The notes under the pieces were generated by a model that ran no database searches, was not told the origin of the DNA, and saw nothing but the letters and a program-made list of their open reading frames with translations. 44,138 nt of DNA from Ignavibacteriaceae bacterium. GTDB taxonomy: Bacteria > Bacteroidota > Ignavibacteria > Ignavibacteriales > Ignavibacteriaceae. The stretch spans positions 1-44,138 of the forward strand of contig JARLHD010000263.1 in assembly GCA_031292435.1 (NCBI GenBank), given 5' to 3'. Of the stretch, positions 9,034 through 17,782 are shown piece by piece. Numbering within the stretch: position 1 is the stretch's first letter; the number at the start of each line of letters is the position of its first letter. The translations under genes and the position numbers were made by a program.

Positions 9034-9680
9034 TTATTAATTTCAAAAAGTATTGTTTCGCCGGCAGTTACTTTATCATCCTTTTTCACTTTTTCATTCC
9101 AATTAAAAGGGACAATTACATCGACCCTGCTGCCGAATTTAATCATGCCAAAGCGTTCACCCTGATGGACAGAATCTCCTTCTTTGATCTCATATACAAT
9201 TCTTCTGGCTACAAAACCTGCAACCTGAGTAAAGAAGACTTTGCCAATTTTACTATTTATACCGAATTCGGATCTTTCATTTACATCAGAAGCTTTATCC
9301 TCGAAAGCAGCTATATATTTTCCCTTATAATATTTAAGATATTCCACTTTGCCGTCGATTGGTATTCTATTAACATGCACATTAAAAGGGGACATAAAAA
9401 TTGAAATCTGTTTGGCTTTTGCTTTTATATATTTATTATCATCCACTTCTTTTACAAAAAGGACAGTACCATCTGCCGGAGAGACCACGACATTATCTTT
9501 ACCGGGAGATTTTCTTTCAGGGTCACGGAAGAAGTTGAGGGTAAATATAAGAAGAACGAGGGAGAGAATAATGAGGGATAATTTTATAATGTTATTATTC
9601 TGATTAAGAGCTATAATAAAGATAATAATTGAAATAGCGGCTACTATTCCAATGGTAGTGTACCCATATTTTGTAAACAT
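9030..9680 (-). CDS. psd: Phosphatidylserine decarboxylase proenzyme
   Basis: Converts phosphatidylserine to phosphatidylethanolamine. It is a pyruvoyl enzyme formed by self-cleavage of the proenzyme. The 216 residues match the short (PSD-A type) family. Two N-terminal membrane helices (about 8-50) are followed by RDPERKSPG, VVSPADGTV, FMSPFNVHVNRIPIDG and the cleavage motif FGSRVDV. S184 would become the pyruvoyl group. The preceding gene's TAG stop directly abuts this ATG (TAGATG), and the end overlaps pssA. The three genes are therefore almost certainly one transcript. Confidence 0.95.
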   Translation of the reverse strand: MFTKYGYTTIGIVAAISIIIFIIALNQNNNIIKLSLIILSLVLLIFTLNFFRDPERKSPGKDNVVVSPADGTVLFVKEVDDNKYIKAKAKQISIFMSPFNVHVNRIPIDGKVEYLKYYKGKYIAAFEDKASDVNERSEFGINSKIGKVFFTQVAGFVARRIVYEIKEGDSVHQGERFGMIKFGSRVDVIVPFNWNEKVKKDDKVTAGETILFEINK

Positions 9681-10388
9681 CTAGGTACTCATCAAATTAA
9701 ACAAGTGATCAGTGTATTGCCTGATTTCAGCGGATGTTCCGAATTTGTAAGGGTCGATATAATTATCATTTTTATTAAGCGGAATGACCTTTAGGCTGAC
9801 AGGAGTAAAATCATCCACAAGGAATAATTTATCTTCTGATTTTCCGAAATAGCAGGTAACCTCTGCAAGGAGCGAATTTCTTCTTTCAAAGAATGATTTA
9901 AGGACGGCATTTATTTTTGAGCACATCCTATTAATTACTTTAGAGTCCTCGATATTGCATAAATCAAAGGTAATTAAGTGACTTTCAGAAATTAAGGAAT
10001 CCTTTCCATTTCCGTAGTGAAGTTCAAATACCGGAAGAAGGAGATTCTCATTTTCCTTTTTGTTGAATATTTTTGAAGTCCTTTTATCAATTATGTTAAG
10101 AATTCTAATTGAAAATGGGAATTTATCATATTTGATGTATTTGAGATGAGTTTTATTTTCCAGTTTAAGGAAGGAAGTAGGTATATGGTATTCTTTTAGA
10201 TAATCGAGGAAATATGAATTTATGTAAGCAAATTTTTCACCGAGGTTTTTACTTTTGATTTTATTGTTATTCGGGTCGAGTATATAATCCTGATAATCAA
10301 CGGTCTGATAAGTATGATCAGCGTCATGGTTATCTTTTTTAAGTAAATCTTCGATAATAGTTTTATTGTTGTTAAATTTTAACCCCAA
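9681..10388 (-). CDS. Divergent PurC (SAICAR synthetase)-like protein, probably inactive
   Basis: The 235 residues align along almost their whole length with SAICAR synthetase by eye: a NxxGEKFAYINSYFLDYL..HIPTSF block, then KFPFSIRILN where PurC has PVEVVVRN, LLPVFELHYGN for PPxxEFxYKND, SLISESHLITFD for PxxNEDHI, KINAVLKSFFE and FLVDDFTPVSLK for LxDExSPDxxR. The signature residues are missing: there is no RGKAK-type ATP loop, no RNxAAGS, and no SPDTCRLW. Catalysis therefore looks lost or changed. The start is TTG at 10386-10388 (complement). Alternatively, one extra base in the adjacent CCCC (10383-10386) would join it to an ATG frame. It heads the psd-pssA series. A role tied to phospholipid synthesis is only a guess. 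Confidence 0.7.
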   Translation of the reverse strand: MGLKFNNNKTIIEDLLKKDNHDADHTYQTVDYQDYILDPNNNKIKSKNLGEKFAYINSYFLDYLKEYHIPTSFLKLENKTHLKYIKYDKFPFSIRILNIIDKRTSKIFNKKENENLLLPVFELHYGNGKDSLISESHLITFDLCNIEDSKVINRMCSKINAVLKSFFERRNSLLAEVTCYFGKSEDKLFLVDDFTPVSLKVIPLNKNDNYIDPYKFGTSAEIRQYTDHLFNLMST

Positions 10389-10501
10389 AATATGTTACTC
10401 ATAATGTTAAATTTAAAAATTAAATGTATAAAGTCTTATCAATATATTATATTTGAACCAAAATTAAAATAATCTATTTATAAATTATTAAGGAGAATTT
10501 A
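10389..10501. promoter_or_regulatory. Divergent intergenic region between the PurC-like gene and ybaB
   Basis: A very AT-rich 113-base gap between two divergently read gene series, so it should hold promoters for both. For the rightward series a TTTG at 10452-10455 is a weak match to the Bacteroidota -33 element. No clean -7 box is visible. A strong ribosome site AAGGAG (10490-10495) serves ybaB. Confidence 0.35.
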
Positions 10502-10828
10502 ATGAAAGGCGGGATGCAAGGTATGCTTAAACAGGTACAAAAAATGCAGGCAGAGATGCAGAAAGTGCAGGAAGAGCTTGTAAATATTACAGTTACAGAA
10601 GAAGCAGGTGGTGGAATGATAAAAGCAACCGTTAATGGTCATAAAGAGCTTGTATCCGTAGAAATTGACCCCTTGGTAATAAAGACAGAGGAAAAAGATA
10701 TTCTTGAAGATCTTGTTGTTGCAGCGGTAAATAAAGCCTTACAATCAGCTAATAAGGTAGCAGAGGAAGAACTGGGGAAGGTAACTAAGGGAATGATACC
10801 TCCCGGACTAAATATTCCAGGATTTTAA
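10502..10828 (+). CDS. ybaB: YbaB/EbfC-family nucleoid-associated protein
   Basis: Small dimeric DNA-binding protein that usually lies next to recR and is thought to act in nucleoid organisation or recombination. The 108 residues have a Met/Gln-rich start (MQGMLKQVQKMQAEMQKVQEEL), a conserved core VNGHKELVSVEIDP, and the C-terminal GMIPPGLNIPGF typical of the family. The ATG has AAGGAG six bases upstream. recR begins one base past its stop, the standard ybaB-recR arrangement. Confidence 0.95.
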   Translation: MKGGMQGMLKQVQKMQAEMQKVQEELVNITVTEEAGGGMIKATVNGHKELVSVEIDPLVIKTEEKDILEDLVVAAVNKALQSANKVAEEELGKVTKGMIPPGLNIPGF

Positions 10829-10829
10829 T

Positions 10830-11426
10830 TTGCAAATAGCCGAACCTTTATTAAAAGCAATTGAGGAATTAAGTAAACTTCCTGGTATCGGGAGAAAGAC
10901 CGCACAGAGACTTGCATTATTTATGCTTAAAACAAACGATGAGGATGTACAGAAATTAGTTAATGCCTTATTGGAGCTTAAAACAAAGATTCATTTTTGT
11001 TCAAAGTGCTATAATCTTGCGGTTGATGATTTATGTGAAATTTGTCAGAATCCAAAGCGGGATCAAGGGATATTGTGTGTTGTTGAGGAAGCCAGTGATG
11101 TAATAGCCATTGAGAAGACAAATGAATTTAACGGACTTTACCATGTAATAGGGGGCATTTTATCGCCTTTATCGGGAGTTGGTCCTGAAGACCTGAGGAT
11201 AAAGGAGCTTATCAGGAGGTTTGAATATGAGACGATAAATGAGGTTATTTTAGCTTTAAATGCTGATACTGAAGGAGAGACTACATCTTTATATCTTGCA
11301 AGATTAATCAAACCATTAGTTTCGAAAGTAACCAGGATTGCAAGGGGACTACCGATTGGAGGTGACCTTGAATTTGCTGATGAGGCAACCATAGGAAGGG
11401 CGATGTTAAGCAGGAATTTATTGTAA
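10830..11426 (+). CDS. recR: Recombination mediator protein RecR
   Basis: Works with RecO (and RecF) to load RecA on SSB-coated gapped DNA. In 198 residues it has the helix-hairpin-helix LPGIGRKTAQRLALFML (17-33), the four-cysteine zinc motif C57-x2-C60 ... C69-x2-C72, and a Toprim domain with VVEEASDVIAIEKT and the later ALNADTEGETT block. The start is TTG at 10830, one base past the ybaB stop. The stop overlaps the next ATG by one base (TAATG). Confidence 0.97.
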   Translation: MQIAEPLLKAIEELSKLPGIGRKTAQRLALFMLKTNDEDVQKLVNALLELKTKIHFCSKCYNLAVDDLCEICQNPKRDQGILCVVEEASDVIAIEKTNEFNGLYHVIGGILSPLSGVGPEDLRIKELIRRFEYETINEVILALNADTEGETTSLYLARLIKPLVSKVTRIARGLPIGGDLEFADEATIGRAMLSRNLL

Positions 11427-12160
11427 TGACTGAATGGTTTGAGGATTGGTTCAATTCAAAAGAATATCTTGATGTTTACCAACATAGAAACGAAGCTGAC
11501 GCTAAAAGATTATTTGAACTTATTATCTCTAATATTCAAATCCCTCAAAATGGAAAAGTATTAGATCTTGCATGCGGATCAGGCAGACATTCTTTGCTTT
11601 TTGCAAGTAAAGGTTTTGACGTTACAGGAGTAGACTTAAGCGATAATCTATTAAAAGTTGCAATATTGGCAGCAGATAAAGAGAAATTAGACATTAAATT
11701 CATAAAAGCTGATTTAAGGCATATCCGGTTAAAAGAAAAATATGATCTGGTTGTAAACTTATTTACAAGTTTTGGTTTTTTTGATAATGACGAAGATAAT
11801 TTTGCTATATTCAAAACTGCATCAGATCTGTTGATACCTGGCGGGTTTTTTGTATTTGATTTTCTAAATAGCAGTTTTATCGAGAATAATCTGGTTAGAG
11901 AATCCAGGGAAGATAAGCAACTTGAAAAAATAATACAGAAGAGAAGAATTGAAGGGGACAGAGTAATTAAAGATATAATTATTCATTATAATGGTACAGT
12001 TAAAACATTTTATGAATCAGTTAAGTTATATCGGCAGGAGGAATTATATAAATCAATTCAAGATAATGGTCTTGCCATTAAGAAAACTTTTGGAGATTTT
12101 TCAGGGCATGATTTTAAAGAAACAACTTCGCCAAGAATAATTATTATAGCTCAAAAATGA
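11426..12160 (+). CDS. Class I SAM-dependent methyltransferase
   Basis: The 244 residues have a canonical motif I, VLDLACGSGRHSLLFASKGFD, with the acidic end of strand 2 (VTGVDLS), then IKADLRHIRL and the post-motif region NLFTSFGFFDNDED. The family resembles the Methyltransf_25/CyanoQBiosy-type small-molecule methyltransferases. The substrate cannot be told. It is translationally coupled on both sides (TAATG with recR, ATGA-type four-base overlap with the next lipoprotein), so it belongs to the recR-ftsX run. Confidence 0.88.
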   Translation: MTEWFEDWFNSKEYLDVYQHRNEADAKRLFELIISNIQIPQNGKVLDLACGSGRHSLLFASKGFDVTGVDLSDNLLKVAILAADKEKLDIKFIKADLRHIRLKEKYDLVVNLFTSFGFFDNDEDNFAIFKTASDLLIPGGFFVFDFLNSSFIENNLVRESREDKQLEKIIQKRRIEGDRVIKDIIIHYNGTVKTFYESVKLYRQEELYKSIQDNGLAIKKTFGDFSGHDFKETTSPRIIIIAQK

Positions 12161-12726
12161 AATATTTTGCTCTAATATTTTTTTTATTATTAATGGGAGG
12201 ATGTGATCTTTTTCAGACTAGGGATGCCCAACAACCGGACCAATCCAGATCAAATTACCAGTTAGCCGTTACTCCTGATTTATTAATACAAAACTTGATT
12301 AATTCTTTGAATGATTTAAACTTACAGAATTATCTTTCGTGTTTTTCAGATACCTCCTTTTCAGGAAAGCAGTTTTTATTCCTGCCTTCAATAGAAGCTA
12401 TTCCACTATTTCCTTCTTCTCCATGGGATAAAAAGAACGAATCATTATATTTTAATAATCTTATCGGAAAAATTCCAACTGGGTTACAGGCAACTTTAGT
12501 AATTAACAACCCGAGCTCAAGTCAGGTAGGAGATAGTTTAATTTATTCAGCATCGTATACATTGAACATACCTTTTTTTGATGCAAGTATTCCATCCTTG
12601 TATGAGGGAGATTTGAAATTCAGTATGGTTAGGGATTCTAGACTAGTATGGACGGTATATCTATGGCAGGATATAAAAAGTACTCAATATCCCAGTTGGA
12701 GTGAGTTAAAGGGGAGGTTGTATTAA
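12157..12726 (+). CDS. Putative lipoprotein, possible NTF2-like fold (first of two)
   Basis: The 189 residues start with a lipoprotein signal peptide (MKYFALIFFLLLMGGC, Cys16). The mature part begins with helices (TPDLLIQNLINSLNDLNLQNYLSCFSD) and ends with a beta-rich section, FSMVRDSRLVWTVYLWQDI, then SWSELKGRLY. This helix-then-strand plan, with a closing W-x-V-x-x-W-x-D strand, resembles SnoaL/NTF2-like proteins. The fold call is inference. The next gene has the same plan and looks like a diverged paralogue. Function unknown. It lies inside a tightly packed run leading to ftsX. Confidence 0.75.
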   Translation: MKYFALIFFLLLMGGCDLFQTRDAQQPDQSRSNYQLAVTPDLLIQNLINSLNDLNLQNYLSCFSDTSFSGKQFLFLPSIEAIPLFPSSPWDKKNESLYFNNLIGKIPTGLQATLVINNPSSSQVGDSLIYSASYTLNIPFFDASIPSLYEGDLKFSMVRDSRLVWTVYLWQDIKSTQYPSWSELKGRLY

Positions 12727-13225
12727 AATATTATTTTCACTAATTGTGACATTAATATTAGTAGGATGCAAGAATCCCTTTGCTCCGTCATTTGATATAT
12801 CCGATGGCAGCACTAGCTCAATTATTTCCGATCAGAAAACAATTGATGGTGTTTTCCAGAATTTTCAATATGCATATGCTGTAAAAGATACATCAATATA
12901 TGGGAATTTACTTACCGCTGATTTTATATTTATATATAGGGACTATGACCAGGGCTTTGATGTCTCATGGGGAAGAGACGAAGATATGAAAACAACTAAC
13001 GGACTTTTTGAGAATGCTCAACAGTTGGATCTCATATGGAACAATATTGTATTGTCGGTAGAGGATAGTCTTAGTGCAAATATTGTAAGAAGTTTTAATC
13101 TAACCATTACATTTAATCCCACGGATGTGATCAGACTTGACGGAAGAGTGAATCTATTACTAAGTAGGGCATCGACAGATTCTAAATGGCAGATAACCAA
13201 ATGGACAGACGAATCCAATTTTTAA
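12722..13225 (+). CDS. Putative lipoprotein, possible NTF2-like fold (second of two; ATT start)
   Basis: The lipoprotein signal peptide reads (M)KILFSLIVTLILVGC, but it is complete only if translation starts at ATT 12722-12724. The next in-frame start, GTG at 12746, would remove its basic and half its hydrophobic part. GGGGAGG (12711-12717) sits at the right distance from the ATT, and the ATT overlaps the upstream TAA by three bases, implying coupling. The mature part (TIDGVFQNFQYAYAVKD ... WQITKWTDESNF) matches an NTF2/SnoaL-like layout and parallels the preceding lipoprotein. At 167 residues with no conserved catalytic set, I see a secreted or periplasm-facing binding protein of unknown role. 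Confidence 0.75.
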   Translation: MKILFSLIVTLILVGCKNPFAPSFDISDGSTSSIISDQKTIDGVFQNFQYAYAVKDTSIYGNLLTADFIFIYRDYDQGFDVSWGRDEDMKTTNGLFENAQQLDLIWNNIVLSVEDSLSANIVRSFNLTITFNPTDVIRLDGRVNLLLSRASTDSKWQITKWTDESNF

Positions 13226-13231
13226 TTTATT

Positions 13232-14101
13232 ATGATTAGTTATTATTTAAGAGAAACTTTTAGATCTATTAAGAGGTCAAAATCTTCTTTTTTCCTATCA
13301 TTAACATCTATGGTAATTGCCATGCTTCTGATTATTGGGTCGGCCATGACAATTCAGATATCTGCCGACTTTCAACATGATTTGAAGAATAATATTACCA
13401 TTAATATTTTTCTGAAGGAAAGCATTAATAGAGAACAATCTGTTGCACTGGAAAATGGGATAAAGAAGAAGAATTTTATAAACACTGTTAGATATGTAAG
13501 TAAAGAAGAAGCATCTGAAAAATTTATAAAAGAAACTGGAGAAGATTTCAGAAGGATACTGGATTATAATCCCCTACCTGCTTCATTTTCATTAACCCTG
13601 AAAGAAACATTTGTTGAACCGGATTCTCTGAATAAAATAATTCCTGCTCTTTCGAAATTAGATGGTGTGGATGAGGTAGTTTTCCAGCAGGAATATGTAA
13701 AAAAGATGCTGACATATCTTACAACATTTAAGAAATATCTTTTTATTGTTACAACCATTTTGTTTTTAGTATCGGTTTATATTGTATATAGCACTGTTAA
13801 ACTGCTAACAAGTATAAAAATGGAAGAGATTGAAACAATTAAATTTGTAGGTGCTAAATTATCTACGATTAAAATTCCCATTATTTTGAATGGAATATTA
13901 ATAGGATTTATCGCTAGTTTGATATCGATATTTATATTTCTCTTGTATATAACTTATATAGATAAGTATATTAATCTGCTTAAAATATTTAATTTAAGGA
14001 ATGAATATTATTTCATAGGGGTTATACTATTGGGTCCTTTTATTGGATTTATTGTAAGCATCTTTACATTGAAAAAAGTAACATTAAAAGTCAAATATTG
14101 A
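13232..14101 (+). CDS. ftsX: Cell division protein FtsX
   Basis: Permease-like partner of the ATPase FtsE that controls cell-wall hydrolases at the division septum. In 289 residues: N-terminal RETFRSIKRSKSSFFLSLTSMVIAMLLIIGSAM (first helix), an extracellular domain with the NITINIFLKESINREQ block and the VVFQQEYVKKMLTYL segment, and three C-terminal helices with the conserved EEIETIKFVGAKLSTIKIPIILNG turn. ftsE is not adjacent, which is common outside Proteobacteria. The stop overlaps the TTG start of the export gene (TTGA). Confidence 0.92.
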   Translation: MISYYLRETFRSIKRSKSSFFLSLTSMVIAMLLIIGSAMTIQISADFQHDLKNNITINIFLKESINREQSVALENGIKKKNFINTVRYVSKEEASEKFIKETGEDFRRILDYNPLPASFSLTLKETFVEPDSLNKIIPALSKLDGVDEVVFQQEYVKKMLTYLTTFKKYLFIVTTILFLVSVYIVYSTVKLLTSIKMEEIETIKFVGAKLSTIKIPIILNGILIGFIASLISIFIFLLYITYIDKYINLLKIFNLRNEYYFIGVILLGPFIGFIVSIFTLKKVTLKVKY

Positions 14102-15687
14102 AAAAATTACTATTATTAATTTCTATCTTTACCCTCACTAATTTAATTACTTATGGACAGGTTTTCCCAAGCTATAAGGAAAGAACTATTACCAATTTAT
14201 CCGATTCAATTTACAATTTTAATAATTCTTTAACCGCTACTGAAGGGAACATTGATCCGGAGGAATATATCGTTGGTCCTGGCGATAAATTATTTATCAG
14301 TATAGGTGGGATTGAAGAAATAGCTTTGAATGTTACTATTAACCAGGAAGGCTTTCTCTATATTCCCAAAGTAGGTGGGATTGATTTAAGAAAAACATCT
14401 CTTAAATTTGGTAAGGAAAAAATAATAAGAGCAATAAATAGATATTATAAAAATGTAGAAATTTTTATTTCTCTCGTTGATTTCAGAAAAATCAAAGTGA
14501 ACTTACTTGGAGATGTAAAAAAGCCTGCTTCATATATACTTCCGGGAAATGCCCGTTTAATGGATCTGGTGGCCAATTCCTCCGGTCTTAACCCTACATC
14601 AAATTATAGAAACATAAAGATTATTAGTAAGGATAATGAAACTTCTACGTATGACCTAATTAAATTTTTGCGATTTGGGGACAGAAAAAGCAATCCGATG
14701 TTGAATGAAGGAGATATAATAATTATTGACAAGGTTGATAGGCTGGTTTTCATAAGTGGATTGGTAAAGTATCCCGGATCATATGAATTCAAGGAAAATG
14801 AAACTGTCGGTGAATTAATTGAGCTGGCTGGCGGGTTATTAAATTTAGCGAGGAAGGATACAATTGAAATAATCAGCTTTGACTCTAATGGGAAAAATCA
14901 GGTAAGCCGATACTATTCGTATGATGAATTAAACCAAGGTAATCTGATTTTAGCAAAACAGGATCAGGTTGTCGTAAGGGAAATCCCTGAATATTATGTC
15001 GATAGGTATGTTTCAATAAATGGTTATGTGATGTATCCTGGTTTTTATAAAATTATTGAAGATCAGACAACTCTTCTGGATATAATTAAGGAAGCTGGTG
15101 GGTTTAAAAAAGAAGCTTCATTAACAGAAGCCTGGCTAACTCGTACTATGGGAACAGTTGAAACAGATCCTGAATATGAAAGGCTTAAGATGATCCCTCG
15201 TGTTGATATGTCTGATGATGAATATGATTATTTAAAGGCTAAATCAAGACAAAGAAAGGGCAGGGTTACTGTTGACTTTTATAAGTTATTTAAATTGCAC
15301 GATATTTCAGAAAATGTTGTTTTAAAAAGAGGGGATGTAATCTCTGTACCGGAAGCCAAGAATTATATTATCATGCTTGGTCAGGTTGTTAATGCTGGAA
15401 ATCTAATATATGAACAGGGGCTGAATTATTTGGATTATATAAATCTTGCCGGTGGATTTGGATGGCGTGCTAAAAAAGGGGATGTTAGGATAATTAGATC
15501 CAATACGGGTGAATGGGTGGATGCTGAAATATCCGACAGTCTTAAACCCGGGGATGCTATATGGATTCCTGAAAAACCACAACCGCCTAAATTTTGGGAT
15601 GTGTTCACTACCTCATTAACAATTGTTGGTCAACTTGCTGCTGTAGTTGCGGCTTCAGTTGCTATTATTATTGCAACGAGGAAATAA
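14098..15687 (+). CDS. Polysaccharide export protein (Wza-like, SLBB repeats)
   Basis: Outer-membrane polysaccharide exporter family. In 529 residues: signal peptide MKKLLLLISIFTLTNLITYGQ, Poly_export domain (YIVGPGDKLFISIGGIEEIALNVTINQEGFLYIPKVG), then at least four SLBB-type beta-grasp repeats, each marked by a GxVxxPGxY/F step (LGDVKKPASY, SGLVKYPGSY, NGYVMYPGFY, LGQVVNAGNL). It ends with a hydrophobic helix (LTIVGQLAAVVAASVAIIIA) before TRK. No lipobox Cys is present after the signal peptide, unlike Wza. The start is TTG overlapping the ftsX stop. It opens the polysaccharide locus. Confidence 0.9.
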   Translation: MKKLLLLISIFTLTNLITYGQVFPSYKERTITNLSDSIYNFNNSLTATEGNIDPEEYIVGPGDKLFISIGGIEEIALNVTINQEGFLYIPKVGGIDLRKTSLKFGKEKIIRAINRYYKNVEIFISLVDFRKIKVNLLGDVKKPASYILPGNARLMDLVANSSGLNPTSNYRNIKIISKDNETSTYDLIKFLRFGDRKSNPMLNEGDIIIIDKVDRLVFISGLVKYPGSYEFKENETVGELIELAGGLLNLARKDTIEIISFDSNGKNQVSRYYSYDELNQGNLILAKQDQVVVREIPEYYVDRYVSINGYVMYPGFYKIIEDQTTLLDIIKEAGGFKKEASLTEAWLTRTMGTVETDPEYERLKMIPRVDMSDDEYDYLKAKSRQRKGRVTVDFYKLFKLHDISENVVLKRGDVISVPEAKNYIIMLGQVVNAGNLIYEQGLNYLDYINLAGGFGWRAKKGDVRIIRSNTGEWVDAEISDSLKPGDAIWIPEKPQPPKFWDVFTTSLTIVGQLAAVVAASVAIIIATRK

Positions 15688-15691
15688 TATT

Positions 15692-16828
15692 ATGAACTAT
15701 CATCAGATAATAAATGTAATTTTATTCCGTAAGAGTATAATTATTAAAATAACTGGATTATCATTTGTTCTGATATTTTTAATCCTATTCTTCGTTTACC
15801 CAGTAAGCTATGAAGCCCCTATAACAGTCTTACCTCCTGAAAAAAATTCCCAGATGGGAGGATTAAGCAGTTTGCTGGGAGCGAATATGGATATATCTAA
15901 TTTTATAACGGGGGGAATAAATGGTGGCAGTTCACAATTATTTGCCGAAATATTAAAAAGCAGAAGTGCAGCCGAGTATGTAATTAAAAAGCATAATCTG
16001 ATAGCATTCTATGGCTCTGATGATATGTTCGAAGCTGTTAAAAAATTAAGTAGCAATTTGAATATTGAAATTTCCAAGGAAGGTTTATTAAAATTAGATG
16101 TAAATGTATCCACTCATTTGTTCCCAATTTTTACAGATGAACGAAGGAATGTGAGACAATTGTCTGCAGATATATCGAATTCTTTTATTGAGGCTCTCGA
16201 CTTGATAAATAGAAATAAATTAACTTCTAAAGCCAAACAGGCTAGGGAATATATTGAAGGACAGATAATAATTACTAAAGGATTACTGGATTCAGTAGAA
16301 ACACAATTAATGGTGTTTCAGAAATCGAATAAAACATTTTCTTTGCCGGATCAGGTTAAATCAGCAATTGAAGCAGCTGCAAAAATTAAAGCCGAAATTG
16401 TCACTACAGAAATTGAACTTGGTATGGTACAGTCTAATTTAAAAGAGGATAACCGCACATTAATTACACTTAAAAGTAAACTGGAACAGTTGAGAGAACA
16501 GTATAATAAAATGGAACTCGGTAGTCAGGACTATTTAGTATCATTTAAGGAAGTTCCTCAACTTGGCAAAGAACTGGCTTCTTTATTGCGTGAAGTAAAG
16601 ATACAAAATGAAGTTTATCTTCTCTTACAGCAGCAATACTATAAGGAGAAAATTCAGGAGAACAAGGACATTTCTACTATCGATATTCTTGATGCTGCGA
16701 TCCCCCCTCAAAAACCTGCAAGTCCAAGGATTATATTTTCAACTGTATTGGGAGGGGTATTTGTGTTTGCATTTATTTGTATGGTATTTATTTATTCAGA
16801 GCAAAAAAAACTAAAAATAAATGTATAA
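15692..16828 (+). CDS. Wzz-like chain-length determinant (PCP), no kinase domain
   Basis: Inner-membrane polysaccharide co-polymerase that would set chain length. In 378 residues from the ATG at 15692 (chosen because it follows the previous stop by four bases): N-terminal helix (about 20-40), a periplasmic domain with long coiled-coil helices (about 170-330), the PCP proline box [12 protein letters not shown] and a second helix, then a basic tail. The tail stops at KKLKINV. There is no Walker-type BY-kinase region, so any Wzc-like phosphorylation would need another gene. It overlaps the next gene by eight bases. Confidence 0.88.
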   Translation: MNYHQIINVILFRKSIIIKITGLSFVLIFLILFFVYPVSYEAPITVLPPEKNSQMGGLSSLLGANMDISNFITGGINGGSSQLFAEILKSRSAAEYVIKKHNLIAFYGSDDMFEAVKKLSSNLNIEISKEGLLKLDVNVSTHLFPIFTDERRNVRQLSADISNSFIEALDLINRNKLTSKAKQAREYIEGQIIITKGLLDSVETQLMVFQKSNKTFSLPDQVKSAIEAAAKIKAEIVTTEIELGMVQSNLKEDNRTLITLKSKLEQLREQYNKMELGSQDYLVSFKEVPQLGKELASLLREVKIQNEVYLLLQQQYYKEKIQENKDISTIDILDAAIPPQKPASPRIIFSTVLGGVFVFAFICMVFIYSEQKKLKINV

Positions 16829-17759
16829 ACCAACTGCAGTAGTAACAGGAGGGGCTGGATTTTTAGGCTCTCATCTCTGTGACAGATTGATAAATGAAGG
16901 TCTTAAAGTAATTTGCATAGATAATTTATTGACTGGGAACACTAATAATATTTCCCATCTTTTTGGCAATGAAGATTTCCTTTTTGAAAAACATGATGTT
17001 ACTAACTATATTCATTTACCCGGAAGAATAGAATATATATTACATTTTGCTTCGCCTGCAAGTCCAATAGATTATTTGAAGTACCCTATTCAAACATTAA
17101 AAGTTGGATCTCTTGGAACTCACAAAGTATTAGGACTTGCTAAAGAAAAAAAAGCAAGATTTTTGCTTGCTTCAACCTCTGAGGTCTATGGTGATCCGGA
17201 AATTCAACCTCAGAGTGAAGAATATTGGGGTAATGTTAACCCTATTGGTCCTCGAGGAGTTTATGATGAAGCTAAAAGATTTGCAGAAGCAATTACAATG
17301 GCTTATCATAGATATCATGGGGTGGATACGCGAATAGCTAGAATATTTAATACATATGGCCCAAGAATGCGTTTGGATGATGGGAGGGCATTACCTACTT
17401 TTATTAGTCAATCTTTGAGGGGAGAGGATGTTACGGTTTTTGGAGATGGTTCACAAACAAGGAGTTTTTGTTTTGTAAGTGATTTAGTGAATGGTATTTT
17501 CAAATTATTGATGTCAAATGAAATAAATCCTGTAAATATTGGTAATCCAGATGAGATTACTATTAAGGGATTTGCCGAGGAAGTTATAAAATTAACTGGT
17601 ACAAAAAGTAAAATAGCATACCAGACAATCCCGGAAGATGATCCGAAGGTTCGTCAGCCCAATATAGATAAAGCGAAATCAATTTTAAATTGGTGGCCAA
17701 TAGTTAACCGAGCTGATGGATTAAATATTACTTTAAAATATTTTAAAACGATCTTATAA
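16821..17759 (+). CDS. UDP-glucuronate decarboxylase-like SDR epimerase/dehydratase
   Basis: Extended SDR of 312 residues with the NAD loop [15 protein letters not shown] (9-23), the catalytic Y148-x3-K152 in [12 protein letters not shown], and S/T at 118-120 ([10 protein letters not shown]). The segment [14 protein letters not shown] and the ending [21 protein letters not shown] are close to UXS, which makes UDP-xylose from UDP-glucuronate. UDP-GlcA fits the later glucuronyl epimerase gene. The UDP-glucose dehydrogenase needed to make UDP-GlcA is not in the window. An assignment as another NDP-sugar SDR remains possible. Confidence 0.85.
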   Translation: MYKPTAVVTGGAGFLGSHLCDRLINEGLKVICIDNLLTGNTNNISHLFGNEDFLFEKHDVTNYIHLPGRIEYILHFASPASPIDYLKYPIQTLKVGSLGTHKVLGLAKEKKARFLLASTSEVYGDPEIQPQSEEYWGNVNPIGPRGVYDEAKRFAEAITMAYHRYHGVDTRIARIFNTYGPRMRLDDGRALPTFISQSLRGEDVTVFGDGSQTRSFCFVSDLVNGIFKLLMSNEINPVNIGNPDEITIKGFAEEVIKLTGTKSKIAYQTIPEDDPKVRQPNIDKAKSILNWWPIVNRADGLNITLKYFKTIL

Positions 17760-17782
17760 TTATTTCCTTCTTAAAAGGCTTA

